From NCBI RefSeq assembly GCF_037176765.1, contig NC_090024.1, forward strand, positions 242,098,571 to 242,162,570: 64,000 nt of DNA, in the 5' to 3' direction. Source of the stretch: Anolis sagrei. Its lineage: Eukaryota > Chordata > Lepidosauria > Squamata > Anolidae. Both the position numbers and the translations under genes were made by a program. Positions 21,483 through 32,214 of this stretch are shown in pieces. The notes under the pieces are model-generated. The model saw only the letters and a list, made by a program, of their open reading frames with translations, ran no database searches and was not told where the DNA came from. Within the stretch, counting starts at the first letter, position 1. Every line of letters begins with the position of its first letter.

Positions 21483-21620
21483 ATCTATTTATTTTATTTA
21501 TTTATTTACGGCATTTGTAGCCCGCCTTTCTCAGCCTTACGGCAACGCAAGGCGGCTTACGAAATTGGCAGAATTTGATGCCATGCATTCATAAAAATAC
21601 AGTTAAAACATTCAACCTAA
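21483..21620 (-). repeat. L2-like tail
   Basis: tttattttatttatttattt, then gtagcccgcctttctcagcc and caaggcggcttacg. Confidence 0.65.
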
Positions 21621-21905
21621 TATTATTAAAACGTATAAAACCATTAAAACATATAATTATCCAGCAGCATTGTCTAGCTCTAGCCATATGGAGAGAAACC
21701 AGGGGAGAGGGAACCGTGTAGTGTAGGCCTGTCTTGTTTTCTAGTTTCCTTAGGTCTATGTAGCTCAAGGTGTTTGGCTTCCTGTCTGCACTTTCTCCTT
21801 CTTCCAAAAGTTCTTAATTTGCTTTATTACCCTTTTGTTTCAGAAGGGAACATCATGAGGCCCCTCTCTACCTCAAGATGGCTAACATCAATAGCTATTT
21901 ATTAC

Positions 21906-21938
<33 letters not shown>

Positions 21939-22003
21939 TACTACTAAAGTTCAGCTAGGGGTTGGGCTGGATGGCCTTTATGGTCTCTTCAAACTCTAGG
22001 ATT

Positions 22004-22299
22004 CTAAGAAAGGCAGCTTTGAGTGGACATGCTCCAAGGGAAGGATACTAGTGCTTCCAAAATTTCTACAGCAGGTGCGTGCAAAGTTGGACACTCCAGG
22101 TGTTTTGGACTTCAACTCCCACAGTTCCTAACAGCCAACTTTGCCAACTGTGCCCATGCCTGCTCTAGAGATTTTGGATTGTGGGAGTTTAAGTCCAAAA
22201 CACCTGGAGTGTCCAACTTTGCACGTGCCTGCTGTAGAAATTTTGGAAGCACTAGTACCCTTACCTTGGAGCATGTCCACTCAAAGCTGCTTTTCTTAG
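22004..22299. repeat. Large foldback, 120-bp arms
   Basis: Left arm 22004-22123 and right arm 22180-22299 are reverse complements at roughly 95%; the loop is 56 bp. Outer 75 bp of each arm (gcagctttgagtggacatgc) is not part of the common MITE; inner 45 bp is the MITE arm (gttggacactccaggtgtt). A third and fourth MITE arm follow to about 22460. Confidence 0.85.
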
Positions 22300-23069
22300 C
22301 AGGCATGTGCAAAGTTGGACACTCCAGGTGTTTTGGACTTCAGCTCCTTCAATATCTAATAGCCAACTTTGCTAACTGTGCCCATGGCTGCTCTTGGGAT
22401 TGTGGATTGTGGGAGTTGACGTCCAAATCACCTGGAGGGCCCAAGTTTGCCCATGTCCTTTTTCTGCAATTAGTTTCCATTGTTCTGCAGAGCAGCCGAA
22501 GGCAAGCTTCTCCCCTCCTCAATGGGACCTCCTTTTCAATATTGATACATGGCTGTCATGCCCTTCTGAACCTTCTCTTCTCCAAAGTAAACATCCCTTG
22601 CTCCATAAGCATTATATTATGCCCCTGGAAACATACTCATCCATAGAAACCCAGGGTGGATAGGTCGTATTCTCTCCGTTTCAGAGGAAGGCAAAGGGAA
22701 ACCTGAAGGCACAAAACAACCGCCCCTCTTACCATATATTATTCCAGGTGAGAAGGTCTGTAACTATGTAACACTATTTTTGTTCCTGGGTTATAAATAT
22801 TGTTTCTGAATTGAGTTCCCTAATTGGGAAAAGTTTATTACACCTGTTTTTGCAGGAGGGACATCCTGCAGCCCATTTTGCTATCGTTTCTCAATGGATA
22901 TCTCATCAAATCTCAGCCTAGTTTGTAACAGCCACAAAAGCAAAGTTTCTGGTGTAGAGCAACAACTTTCAAAGTAAGGGCCACACAATTAAACAGGAAA
23001 TAACACTTTCAAACCAGGAATAGAAAATGTTTCAAATTCTGTTACATAATTCCCCCCAGGCACTTCCAA

Positions 23070-23335
23070 ACCATAATATGCTAATCAAGGTGGTCAGTTG
23101 AAACCTTCACACCTAGCTCCAGCAGACAAGAGTCCTTTGTCTCACCCTGGTCATTCCACAGATATATAAACCCATTTTCCTACTTCCAACAGACCTCACA
23201 ACCTCTGAGGATGCTTGCCATAGATGCAGGCGAAACGTCAGGAGAAAATGCCTCTAGAACATGGCCATATAGCCCAGAAAACCTACAACAACCCAGTGAT
23301 TCCAGCCATGAAAGCCTTTGACAATACATAATGTA
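23070..23335 (+). mobile_element. Penelope-like 3' end (fossil)
   Basis: taatcaaggtggtcagttga ... ccagccatgaaagcctttga; carries the shared GATGCAGGCGAAACGTCAGG box. Confidence 0.75.
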
Positions 23336-23379
23336 ATGCTTGGCTTACAAACCTTTGATCATTTTGGTCATCCTTCTCT

Positions 23380-23640
23380 GGAAATGTGCCCATCTCCTGC
23401 TTGAATTGCTTTGCCCAAAACTAGACACAGGTTTATTATTCCAGGTGAGATCTGACCAAAGCAGAATGAAGTGGGAATATGACTTCCGTTCCCTCCATCT
23501 ACACCCTCAACTCTATTGATGCAGGCTAGAATTGCACTGGCTTTTTGGTGATGACTCTCCTGATTCTGCTCTGTCATGGCATTATATGCCACCTTCTCAC
23601 CTGCTTGACATAGATTGCAAAGATACAGAATGGGGGACGA
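23380..23640 (-). repeat. Old CR1 fragment
   Basis: tggtcatccttctctgg ... cactggctttttggtgatgac resembles reversed CR1 reverse-transcriptase sequence; heavily diverged. Confidence 0.5.
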
Positions 23641-23654
23641 TGCCTGGCTCGACT

Positions 23655-24172
23655 ATCCCTCTATTCTATTCTGCCTTGGTCAGGCCACTTTACCTGGAAT
23701 CACACTGTGTCCAATTTTTGGCAGTGCAATGGAAGGGAGATGTTGACTCTAAGCTGGAATGTGTCCAGAGGATGGCAACTCAAAGGTCTGGAGAACAAGC
23801 CCTATGAGGAGCGGCTTAAAGAGCTGGGCATGTTTAGCCTGAAGAAGAGAAGGCTGAGAGGAGACATGATGAGGGCCATGGATAAATATGTGGGGGGGGG
23901 GGGGTCATAGGGAGGAGGGAGCAAGCTTGTTTTCTGCTGCTCTGGAGATGAGGACGCAATGGGACAATGGCTTAAAACTATAGGAAAGGAGATTCCACCT
24001 GAACATTAGGAAGAACTTCCTGACTGTGAGAGCTGTTCAGCAGTGGAACCCTCTGCCCCAGAGGCTGGATGGCCATCTGTCGGGGTGCTTTGAGTGCAAT
24101 TTTCCTGCTTCTTGGCAGAATGGGGTTGGACTGGATGGCCCACGAGATCTCTTCCAACTCTAGGATTCTATG
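23655..24172 (+). repeat. CR1 LINE abutting COX4I2 coding exon 1
   Basis: [20 protein letters not shown]-type start, [20 protein letters not shown], then the 3' UTR and terminus ttccaactctaggattctatg ending at 24172. Frame interrupted (for example a G run at 23892). It stops 18 bp before the preferred COX4I2 start codon at 24191. Confidence 0.9.
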
Positions 24173-24287
24173 TCTTCACGATGTCTCCAGATGCTGTCGC
24201 TGATGTCCATGCGCATGGGGATCCTGACCAGAAGAGGAGCCCTCAGTGCTGCTGCCATTCGAACGGCTCATGGTCATGGTGGACATG
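24170..24287 (+). CDS. COX4I2: COX4I2 coding exon 1 (presequence)
   Basis: Reading from 24170 gives MSSRCLQ then [15 protein letters not shown] and a Gly/His-rich end HGHGGHG; the donor is GTAAGA at 24288. Two starts are possible. ATG 24191 directly follows an AG (tctccag|ATG) and gives MLSL..., like the ML- starts of COX4 proteins. ATG 24170 lies in the last bases of a CR1 element whose ctcttccaactctag (ends 24163) could itself act as acceptor. I prefer 24191 for length and family reasons. Splicing phase 1 matches the next exon. Confidence 0.75.
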
Positions 24288-27200
24288 GTAAGAATGACCC
24301 CATCATAGTCTTTCCTTGGCAAAATTTATTGAGAGGGGATTTGCCTTTGCCTTCCTCTGAGGCTGAGAGAGTGTGACCTGCCCACTATGGGTTTCCATGA
24401 CTTAGTGGTTTTCCAGCACTATTGTATAATGCTCAAACAACTCCACTGTCCAGGGTCATATATGTCCTTCCCCCTAACGCAGCTTCCTCCAAACCTGGCT
24501 TTTTAACAGGACTACAACAACCATCATCCCCAGCCATAACTGCAAATTAATGTGGTGTGATTCCCCACTTTTTATAAAGCAAAAGACACTTATAAAAATT
24601 AGATCTCCCATATGTTCCATAACATTGAGCTATGGTGTCATAATTGAATTCATTCCATAGTGCAATATATTTGCACCACAATTTGGAGAAACAACAACAG
24701 CAAAAATGCTGCTTACTTACTTACTAACTTAGATGATCCCTCATTGTCCGAGTAGGATTGTCAAGATTGTTCTCCAAGATCGGTGTACTGGCGGTGGGTC
24801 CGTAGGTGACTATGGAGCCCTATTCTTGACCTGCATGTTCTCCCGCAGTGAGGGCATCGGTTTCCAGGTGGAAGGCATTCCCAGTTGGGGTTGGCTTGAC
24901 GTGCCTTCCTCTTGGCATGTTTCTCTCTTTCACCCTCCATTCGTGCCTCCAAATTCTGCAGCACTGCTGGTCCCAGCTGACCTCCAGCTGAAGTGCTCAA
25001 GTCTTGATCTGCATCTTTCCCCACAGTGAGGGCATCGGTTTACAGATGGAAGGCGGTCTCGGTTGGGGTTCACTTGACACACCTTCCTCTTGGCACGTTT
25101 CTCTCTTTCACCCTCCATTCGTGCCTCTTCAAATTCTGCAGCACTGCTGGTCACAGCTGACCTCCAGCTGGAGTGCTCAAGAACAGGGCTTCCCAGTTCT
25201 TAATGTCTATGCCACAGTTTTTAAGGTTGGCCTTGAGCCCATCTTTGAATCTCTTTTCCTGTCCTCCATCATTGCATTTGCTGTTCTTGAGTTTGGAGTA
25301 GAGCAACTGCTTTGGGAGATGGTGGTCAGGCATCCGGACAACGTGGCCGGTCCAGCAGAGTTGATAGCGGAGGACCATCACTTCAATGCTGGTCGTCTTT
25401 GCTTCTTCCAGCATGCTGACATTTGTCCGCTTATCTTCCCAAGAGATTTGCAGGATTTTTCAGAGGCAACATTGATTGAATCATTCTAGGAGTTGCATGT
25501 GACATCTGTAGACAGTCCACGTTTCACAGGCATAGAGCAGGGTTGGGAGAACAATGACTTTATAAACAAGCACCTTGGTATCCCTATGGATGTCCCGGTC
25601 CTCAAACACTCTCTGCTTCATTTGGAAAAAAGCTGCACTTGCAGAGCTCAGGTGGTGTTGTATTTCGGTGTCAATGTAAACTTTTATGGAGAGGTGGTTA
25701 CCAAGGTGGTGGAAATGGTCAACAATGCTGCAATCAATCAAAGGTTATCACCCAGACAAGAGTTCTTTCTCCCACCTTGGACATTCCACAGATATATAAA
25801 CCCCACTTGCCTAGTTTCCAACTGACCTTGCAACCTCTGAGGATGCCTGCCATAGATGTGGGCGAAAGGTCAGGAGAGAGTGTTTCTGTAACATGGTCAG
25901 ACAGCCTAGAAAACTTATAGCAACCGAGTGATTCCAGCCATGAAAGCCTTCAACAAAAAAATAGCCAACAGCACATCAAAACATCCGGGTGTCCCCTGGG
26001 CACCGTCCTTGCAGACGGCCAATTCTCTCACACCAGAAGGGACTTGGAGTTTCTTAAGTCGCTCCTGACACGACCAAAGCCACCAGCAACATTGGGTGGA
26101 AGAGTTGGTGCAAATCTAGCTGCTCTTCCTAGCATGCCCACAAGAGGGCCATTTTCTTGACCTCTTGATATTCCAAAGGAAAGAATCACAGAATGTTTAG
26201 GGACCCTAAAGGTCATCTAGTCCAGCCCCTGACATTACAAGAATCCCCAGTCTGAGAGTTAGCCGTCTAACAATTCCCAAAAAAGAGAGATTTCACCATC
26301 TTCTCTGGGAATCCAGGATGTGACCATGGTAGATAGGAAGGCTGAGGAAGTTGTAGTGCAGGCATGGGCCAACTTGGGCCCTCCAGGTGTTTTGGACTTC
26401 AACTCCCACAATTCCTAACAGCCAGTATACACACACAAAACACATACACAAAAAGGAGGAAAGGAGGAAGGAAGGAAGGAAGGTGAGAGAGAAGGAAGGA
26501 AAGAAAGAAGGGTAGAGAAGGAAGGAGGGAGAGAAGGAGGGAGAGAAGGAGGGAAAGAAGGTGGGAAGGAGATAAAGAGGGAAATAAAGAAAGATAGAGA
26601 AGGAAGGAGGGAGAGAAGGAGGGAGAGAAAGAGGAAGAGAAGGGAAAGAAGGAGAGAAGGAAGGAAAAAAGAAGGGTAGAGAAGGAAGGAAGGAGAGAAG
26701 GAGGGAGACAAAGAGGGGGAGAAAGAGGGAAAGAAGGAAGGAAAAAGAAAGAAGGAAAGAAAGAAGGGTAGAGAAGGAAAGAAGGAGAGGAGGGAGGGAA
26801 AGAGGGGGAGAAAGAGGGAAAGAAGGAGGGAAGGAGAAAAGGAAAGAAAGAAAGATAGAGAAGGAAGTAAGGAGAGGAGGGAGAGAAAGAGGGAAGGAGA
26901 GAAGGAAGGAAAGAAAGAAGGGTAGAGAAGGAAGGAAGGAAGGAAGGAGAGAAGGAGGGAGAGAAAGAGGAAAAGAAGGAGGGAAGGAGAGAAAAAAAGG
27001 AAAGAAAGAAGAGTAGAGAAGGAAGGAAGGAGAGAAGGAAGGAGATCATGAAATAAAAAAGTGAAAGAGGGAAGGAAGGGGAGAAGGAACGAAAGAGAGA
27101 AAGAGGGATGGAAGGAAGGAAGGAAGGAAGGAAGGAAGGAAGGAAGGAAAGAGGCAAGGAAGGATGGAACCAAAGAGCAAAGGAAGCGAGAAAAGAAACA

Positions 27201-30200
27201 GGTAGAGAAGGAAGAAAGAAGAAGGGAAAGAAAAAGAGCTAAAGAAGGAAAGAGGGAGGGAAGGAAGGAGAGAAAGAAAGAAAGAAAGAAAGAAAGAGAG
27301 AGGGAGGGAAGGTTGGCCACAGCAACGCGTGGCGGGTACCGCTAGTAAACATATAAAATTTGAATTCAGCTAATTCAGTGATGAAAGTCCATGCTGACAT
27401 ATCTCGGTTGCTGTTTCTCTCTCTGTTGACAGTCTCTACCCAAGAGGACCTCTCCGTGCCCCTTTACTATGACAAGCGCAGTTATCCGCTGCCGGACGCC
27501 CCGTTTTGCAAGGATCTGGACGTCACGCAGAAGGCCCTCAAGGAGAAGGAGAAAGGCTCCTGGGCGCAGCTGAGCAACGAGGAGAAAGTGGCCTGTGAGT
27601 AGGATGCAGCAGAATATAGGCTACTGGATAGGCTTCCAAGCCGTTTTACTCAAGTGAAGCAGAGGATGGATGGCCATCTCTTGGGCGTGTTTTGTGCTTT
27701 TCTAGCATTTCAGAATGGGGTTGGACTGGATAACAGTCTTCCAACTATGATTCTATATCAGGCCTGGGCAAAATTTCTAACTCAGGGGCCACATGCTAGC
27801 CCTCCCTGCTAGGAGGACTGGCTGCCTGGTGATGGAAGGAAGGAAGGGAAGGAAGAGGAAGAGAAGGATGGAAGGAGAAAGAAGGAGAGAGGGAAGGAGG
27901 GAGGAAAGAAGGGAGGAAGAAAGGGAGGAAGAGAAGGATGGAAGGAAAGAGGGAAGGAGGAAGGAAAGAAGGGAGGGAGGGAGGGAGGGAGGGAGGGAGG
28001 AAGGAAGGAAGGAAGGAAGGAAGGAAGGAAGGAAGGGAGGGAGGGAGGGAGGGAGGAAGGGAGGAAGAGAAGGAGGGAAGGAAAGAGGGAAGGTGGGAGG
28101 AAAGAGGGAAGGAGGGAAGAAGGAAGGAAGGGAGGAAGAGAAGGATGGAAGGAGAGAGGGAAGGAGGGAGGAAAGAAGGGAGGGAGGAAAGGAGGAAGAT
28201 AAGGATGGAAGGAGAGAGGGAAGGAGGGAGGAAAGAAGGAAGGAAGGAAGGAAGGAAGGAAGGAAGGGAGGAAGAGAAGGATGGAAGGAAAGAGGGAAGG
28301 TGGGAGGAAAGAGGGAAGGAGGGAGGAAAGAGGGAAGGAGGGAGGAAAGAAGGGAGGGAGGAAAGGATGGAAGGAGAGAGGGAAGGAGGGAGGAAAGAAG
28401 GAAGGAAGGAAGGAAGGAAGGAAGGAAGGAAGGAAGGAAGAGAAGGATGGAAGGAGAGAGGGAATGGAGAGAAAAGAAGGAAGGGAGGAAGATAAGGATG
28501 GAAGGAGAGAGGGAAGGAGGGAGGAAAGAGGGAAGGAGGGAGGAAAGAAGGGAGGAAGGGAGGAGGAGAAGGATGGAAGGAGAGAGGGAAGGAGGGAGGA
28601 AAGAAAGAAGGATGGAAGGAATGGAGGAAGAGAAGGATGGAAGGAGAGAGGGAAGGAGGGAGGAAAAAAGGAAGGAAAGACGAAAGGGAGGAAGAGAAGG
28701 ATGGAAGGAGATAGGGAAGGAGGGAGGAAAGAAGGAAGGAAGTAAGGAAGGAAGGAAGGAAGAGAAGGATGGAAGGAAAGAGGGAAGGAAGGAGGAAAGA
28801 AGGAAGGAAAGAAGAAAGGGAGGAAGAGTAGGAGAGAGGGAAGGAGGGAAGGAGGGAAGAAAGAAGGAAGGAAGGAAAAACGGGAGGAATTGTAGGATGG
28901 AAGGAGAGAGGGAAGGAGGGAGGAAAGAAGGAAGGAAAGAAAAAAAGGAGGAAGAGAAGGATGGAAGGAGAGAGGGAAGGAAGGAAGGAAGGAAGGAAGA
29001 GGGTAGGAATGATGAAAGGGAGGGATGGAAGGAACGAGAAAGAGGGAGAGAGAGAAGGAAAGCTGGCCTTTGCTTTCCTCAAAGCCTGAGAGAGTGTGAC
29101 CACCCAAAAGCTTCCTATCTCGCTCTCAATGTTCTGCTAGACAACCATAATCTTTGGAGGGGAACTAGAGCTCCTTAGTACTGCAATTCCCCAACTTTAA
29201 TGCTGCATATATTTTGAACTCTAGTTCCTCAAAACTTCATACATCAGGGATCCTGCAAGCCAAAGTTCAAAATGTTTGGAGGACCAAAGACTTGGGGTTC
29301 ATCTCTTGTATCAAATGAATGCAGTTTGGCACCCTTTTAATTACTGCGCCTCAATGCTATGGGGTCCTGAGAGTTGTAGTTTCACAAAGCCTTGAGCCTC
29401 CTCTGCCAAAGAGCCCTTCATCAAACTAAAAATCCCAAGATTGCATTGCATTCAGCATAGAATCATAGAATCCTAGAGTTGGAAGAGACCTCATGGGCCA
29501 TCCAGTCCAACCCTCTGCCAAGAAGCTGGAATATTGCATTCAAATCACCCCTGACAGATGGCCATCCAGCCTCTGTTTAAGTTCAAGAGGTGCAACATAG
29601 ATGCATCCAGAGGGGGAAAACGGGGGGCTTCAGCAGGAGAGAGGCAGGTGGTAACGTGGGTCTCCCTCCCTCCTTTATTTCCTTTGCAGTGTACCGGATA
29701 AAGTTCCACCAGACCTACAGCGAAATGAACAAGCCCAGCAACGAGTGGAAGACCGTCCTGGGAGCCATCTTCTTTTTCTTTGGCGTCACCGGATTAATCG
29801 TTTGGTGGCAACGCATGTTTGGTATGAGAAGGAAGACGTGGCAGGAGGGGCGAGGGGAGTGGGGTAGTCTTGCAATCTGGGAATCCTGTTTAGGAACAAC
29901 CCTAGGCTGCAAAAGGTCAACTATCTTGACCCCAAGTTACCTTGGAGAGCTGCACATCCTTGCATTTGGTTCCCGTTGTAGGCCTTCAGGTCATTGCCAA
30001 TCCATTGCAATTGTAAGACCTACTTTCTTAGCAAGGTTTGCTCAAAGGAGCGTTGCCCTGGCCTTCTTCTGAGGCTGAGAGTGTGTGACCTGCCCAAGGT
30101 CATGGAATGGATTTCATAGCCAATGGTTGTCCAATAGTCAGACCATTATACCATCCTGATTCCGCACCACTATTTACAAATATTTCTTGTCACTAAATGC

Positions 30201-32166
30201 TGCCAAATGTCCCTACCTGGTGCAATTTTGCCACATGTTTGGTCATCCAATTCTGGGCACCACAATTCAAGAGAGATATTGACAAGCTGGAATGTGTCCA
30301 GAGGAGGGCGACTAAAATGATCAAGGGTCTGGAGAAGAAGCCCTATGAGGAGCGGCTTAAGGAGCTGGGCATGTTTAGCCTGAAGAAGAGAAGGCTGAGA
30401 GGAGATATGATAGCCATGTATAAGTATGTGAGAGGAAGCCACAGGGAGGAGGAGGGAGCAAGCTTGTTTCCTCCTTCCCTGGAGACTAGGACGCGGAAGA
30501 ATGGCTTCAAACTACAAGAGAGGAGATTCCATCTGAACATGAGGAAGAACTTCCTGACTGTGAGAGCCATTCAGCAGTGGAACTCTCTGCCCCAGAGTGT
30601 GGTGGAGGCTCCTTCTTTGGAAGCTTTTAAACAGGGGCTGGATGGCCATCTGTCAGGGGCGATTTGAATGCAATATTCCTGCTTCTTGGCAGAATGGGGT
30701 TGGACTGGATGGCCCATGAGGTCTCTTCCAACTCTTTGATTCTATGATTCTATGATTCTATGATTCTCTTAGGTCAGTGGTTCTCAACCTGTGGGTCCCC
30801 AGATGTTTTGGCCTTCAATTTCCAGAAATCCTAACAGCTGGTAAGCTGTCTGGGATTTCTGGGAGTTGTAGGCCAAAACAACTGGGGACCCACAGGTTGA
30901 GAACCACTGTCTTAGGTCCAAGAGAGGCTTTTATTCCAAGAGAGATCGAGTGACTCTTCTGGGACTAAAATGACCCAATGTGTGTCTGTTTGTGTCTTCA
31001 AGTCCCTTGTTGACTTATGTCAGTGTTTCTCAACCTGGGGGTCAGGAGGGGTTGTGGGGGGAATGACAGAGGGGTTGCCAAAGACGATCAGAAAACACAG
31101 CATTTTCTGTTGCTCATGGGGATTCTGTGTGGGAAGTTTGGCCCAATTCTATCGTTGGTGGGGTTCAGAATGCTCTTTGATTGTAGGTGAACTATAAATC
31201 CCAGCAACGACAACTCCCAAATGTCAAGGTTTATTTCCCCCAAAACCCAACAGTGTTTGCATATTGAGTATTTGTGCCAAGTTTGGTCCAGATCCATCAT
31301 TGTTTGAGTTCACAGTGCTCTCTGGATGTAGGTGAACTACAACTCCAAAACTCAAGGTCAAAGCTCACCAAATCCTTCTAGTGTTTTCTGTTGGTCATGG
31401 GAATTCTGTGGGCCAAGTTTGGTTCAATTCCATCATTGGTGGAGTTCAGAATGCTCTTTGATTTTAGGTGAACTATACATTCCAGCAACTACAACTCCCA
31501 AATGTCAAGGTCTATTTTCTTGAAGTAAACTAGCAGTTTGAAGGAGGATGGACCATGGATAATGCAGTACCTTCACTCACTTACTGAAACCACTGCGACC
31601 CTCATCCAATGACTGATCAAAACCAAACTTGGCACACAGAACGTCAGGAGAAAATGCCCCATGGCCCAATCTATATCCTGCTGCACTTTGGAGGAGGTTG
31701 GACCATGGATGATGGGACTTGCAGTACCTTCACTCACTTACTGAAACCATTACGACCCTTATCCAATGACCAATAAAGACCAAACTTGGCACACAGAACC
31801 CCCATGACCCAATCGATATCCTGCTGCAGTTTGGTGGAGGGTGGACCATGGATGATGGGACTTCAAGTACCTTCACTCACTTCCAACAGACCTCACTATC
31901 TCTGAAGATGCTTGCCATAGATGCAGGCGAAACGTCAGGAGAGAATGCCTATAGAACATGGCCATATAGCCCGAAAAAACCTACAACAACCCAGTGATTC
32001 TGGCCATGAAAGCCTTCGACAATACAATGCATGTTTTGCTGCTGAGCATTACTTTCAGCTGCCAAAACTATTTTTTGTTTCAGGGTTTTGAAAATAGAGG
32101 TGCGCTTTAGATTCGTTGGCGCATTAGATTCGAATAAATACGGTAGAAACCTTGGGCTTTGCAGTG

Positions 32167-32214
<48 letters not shown>

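Noticed and set aside
17703-24190. Search for ID1 between the BPI-fold gene and COX4I2
   Set aside because: No helix-loop-helix coding sequence seen in any frame; the interval is repeats and the COX4I2 promoter.
26399-27320. Open frames of 250-300 codons (minus strand)
   Set aside because: Same artefact in the Helitron-borne polypurine tract.
27793-29178. Open frames of 430-460 codons on both strands
   Set aside because: Pure GA/CT low-complexity sequence cannot form most stop codons; the products are only Arg/Lys/Glu/Gly or Ser/Pro/Leu/Phe.
32168-32212. GT repeat as a functional regulatory site
   Set aside because: A plain microsatellite; Z-DNA potential alone is not evidence of function.
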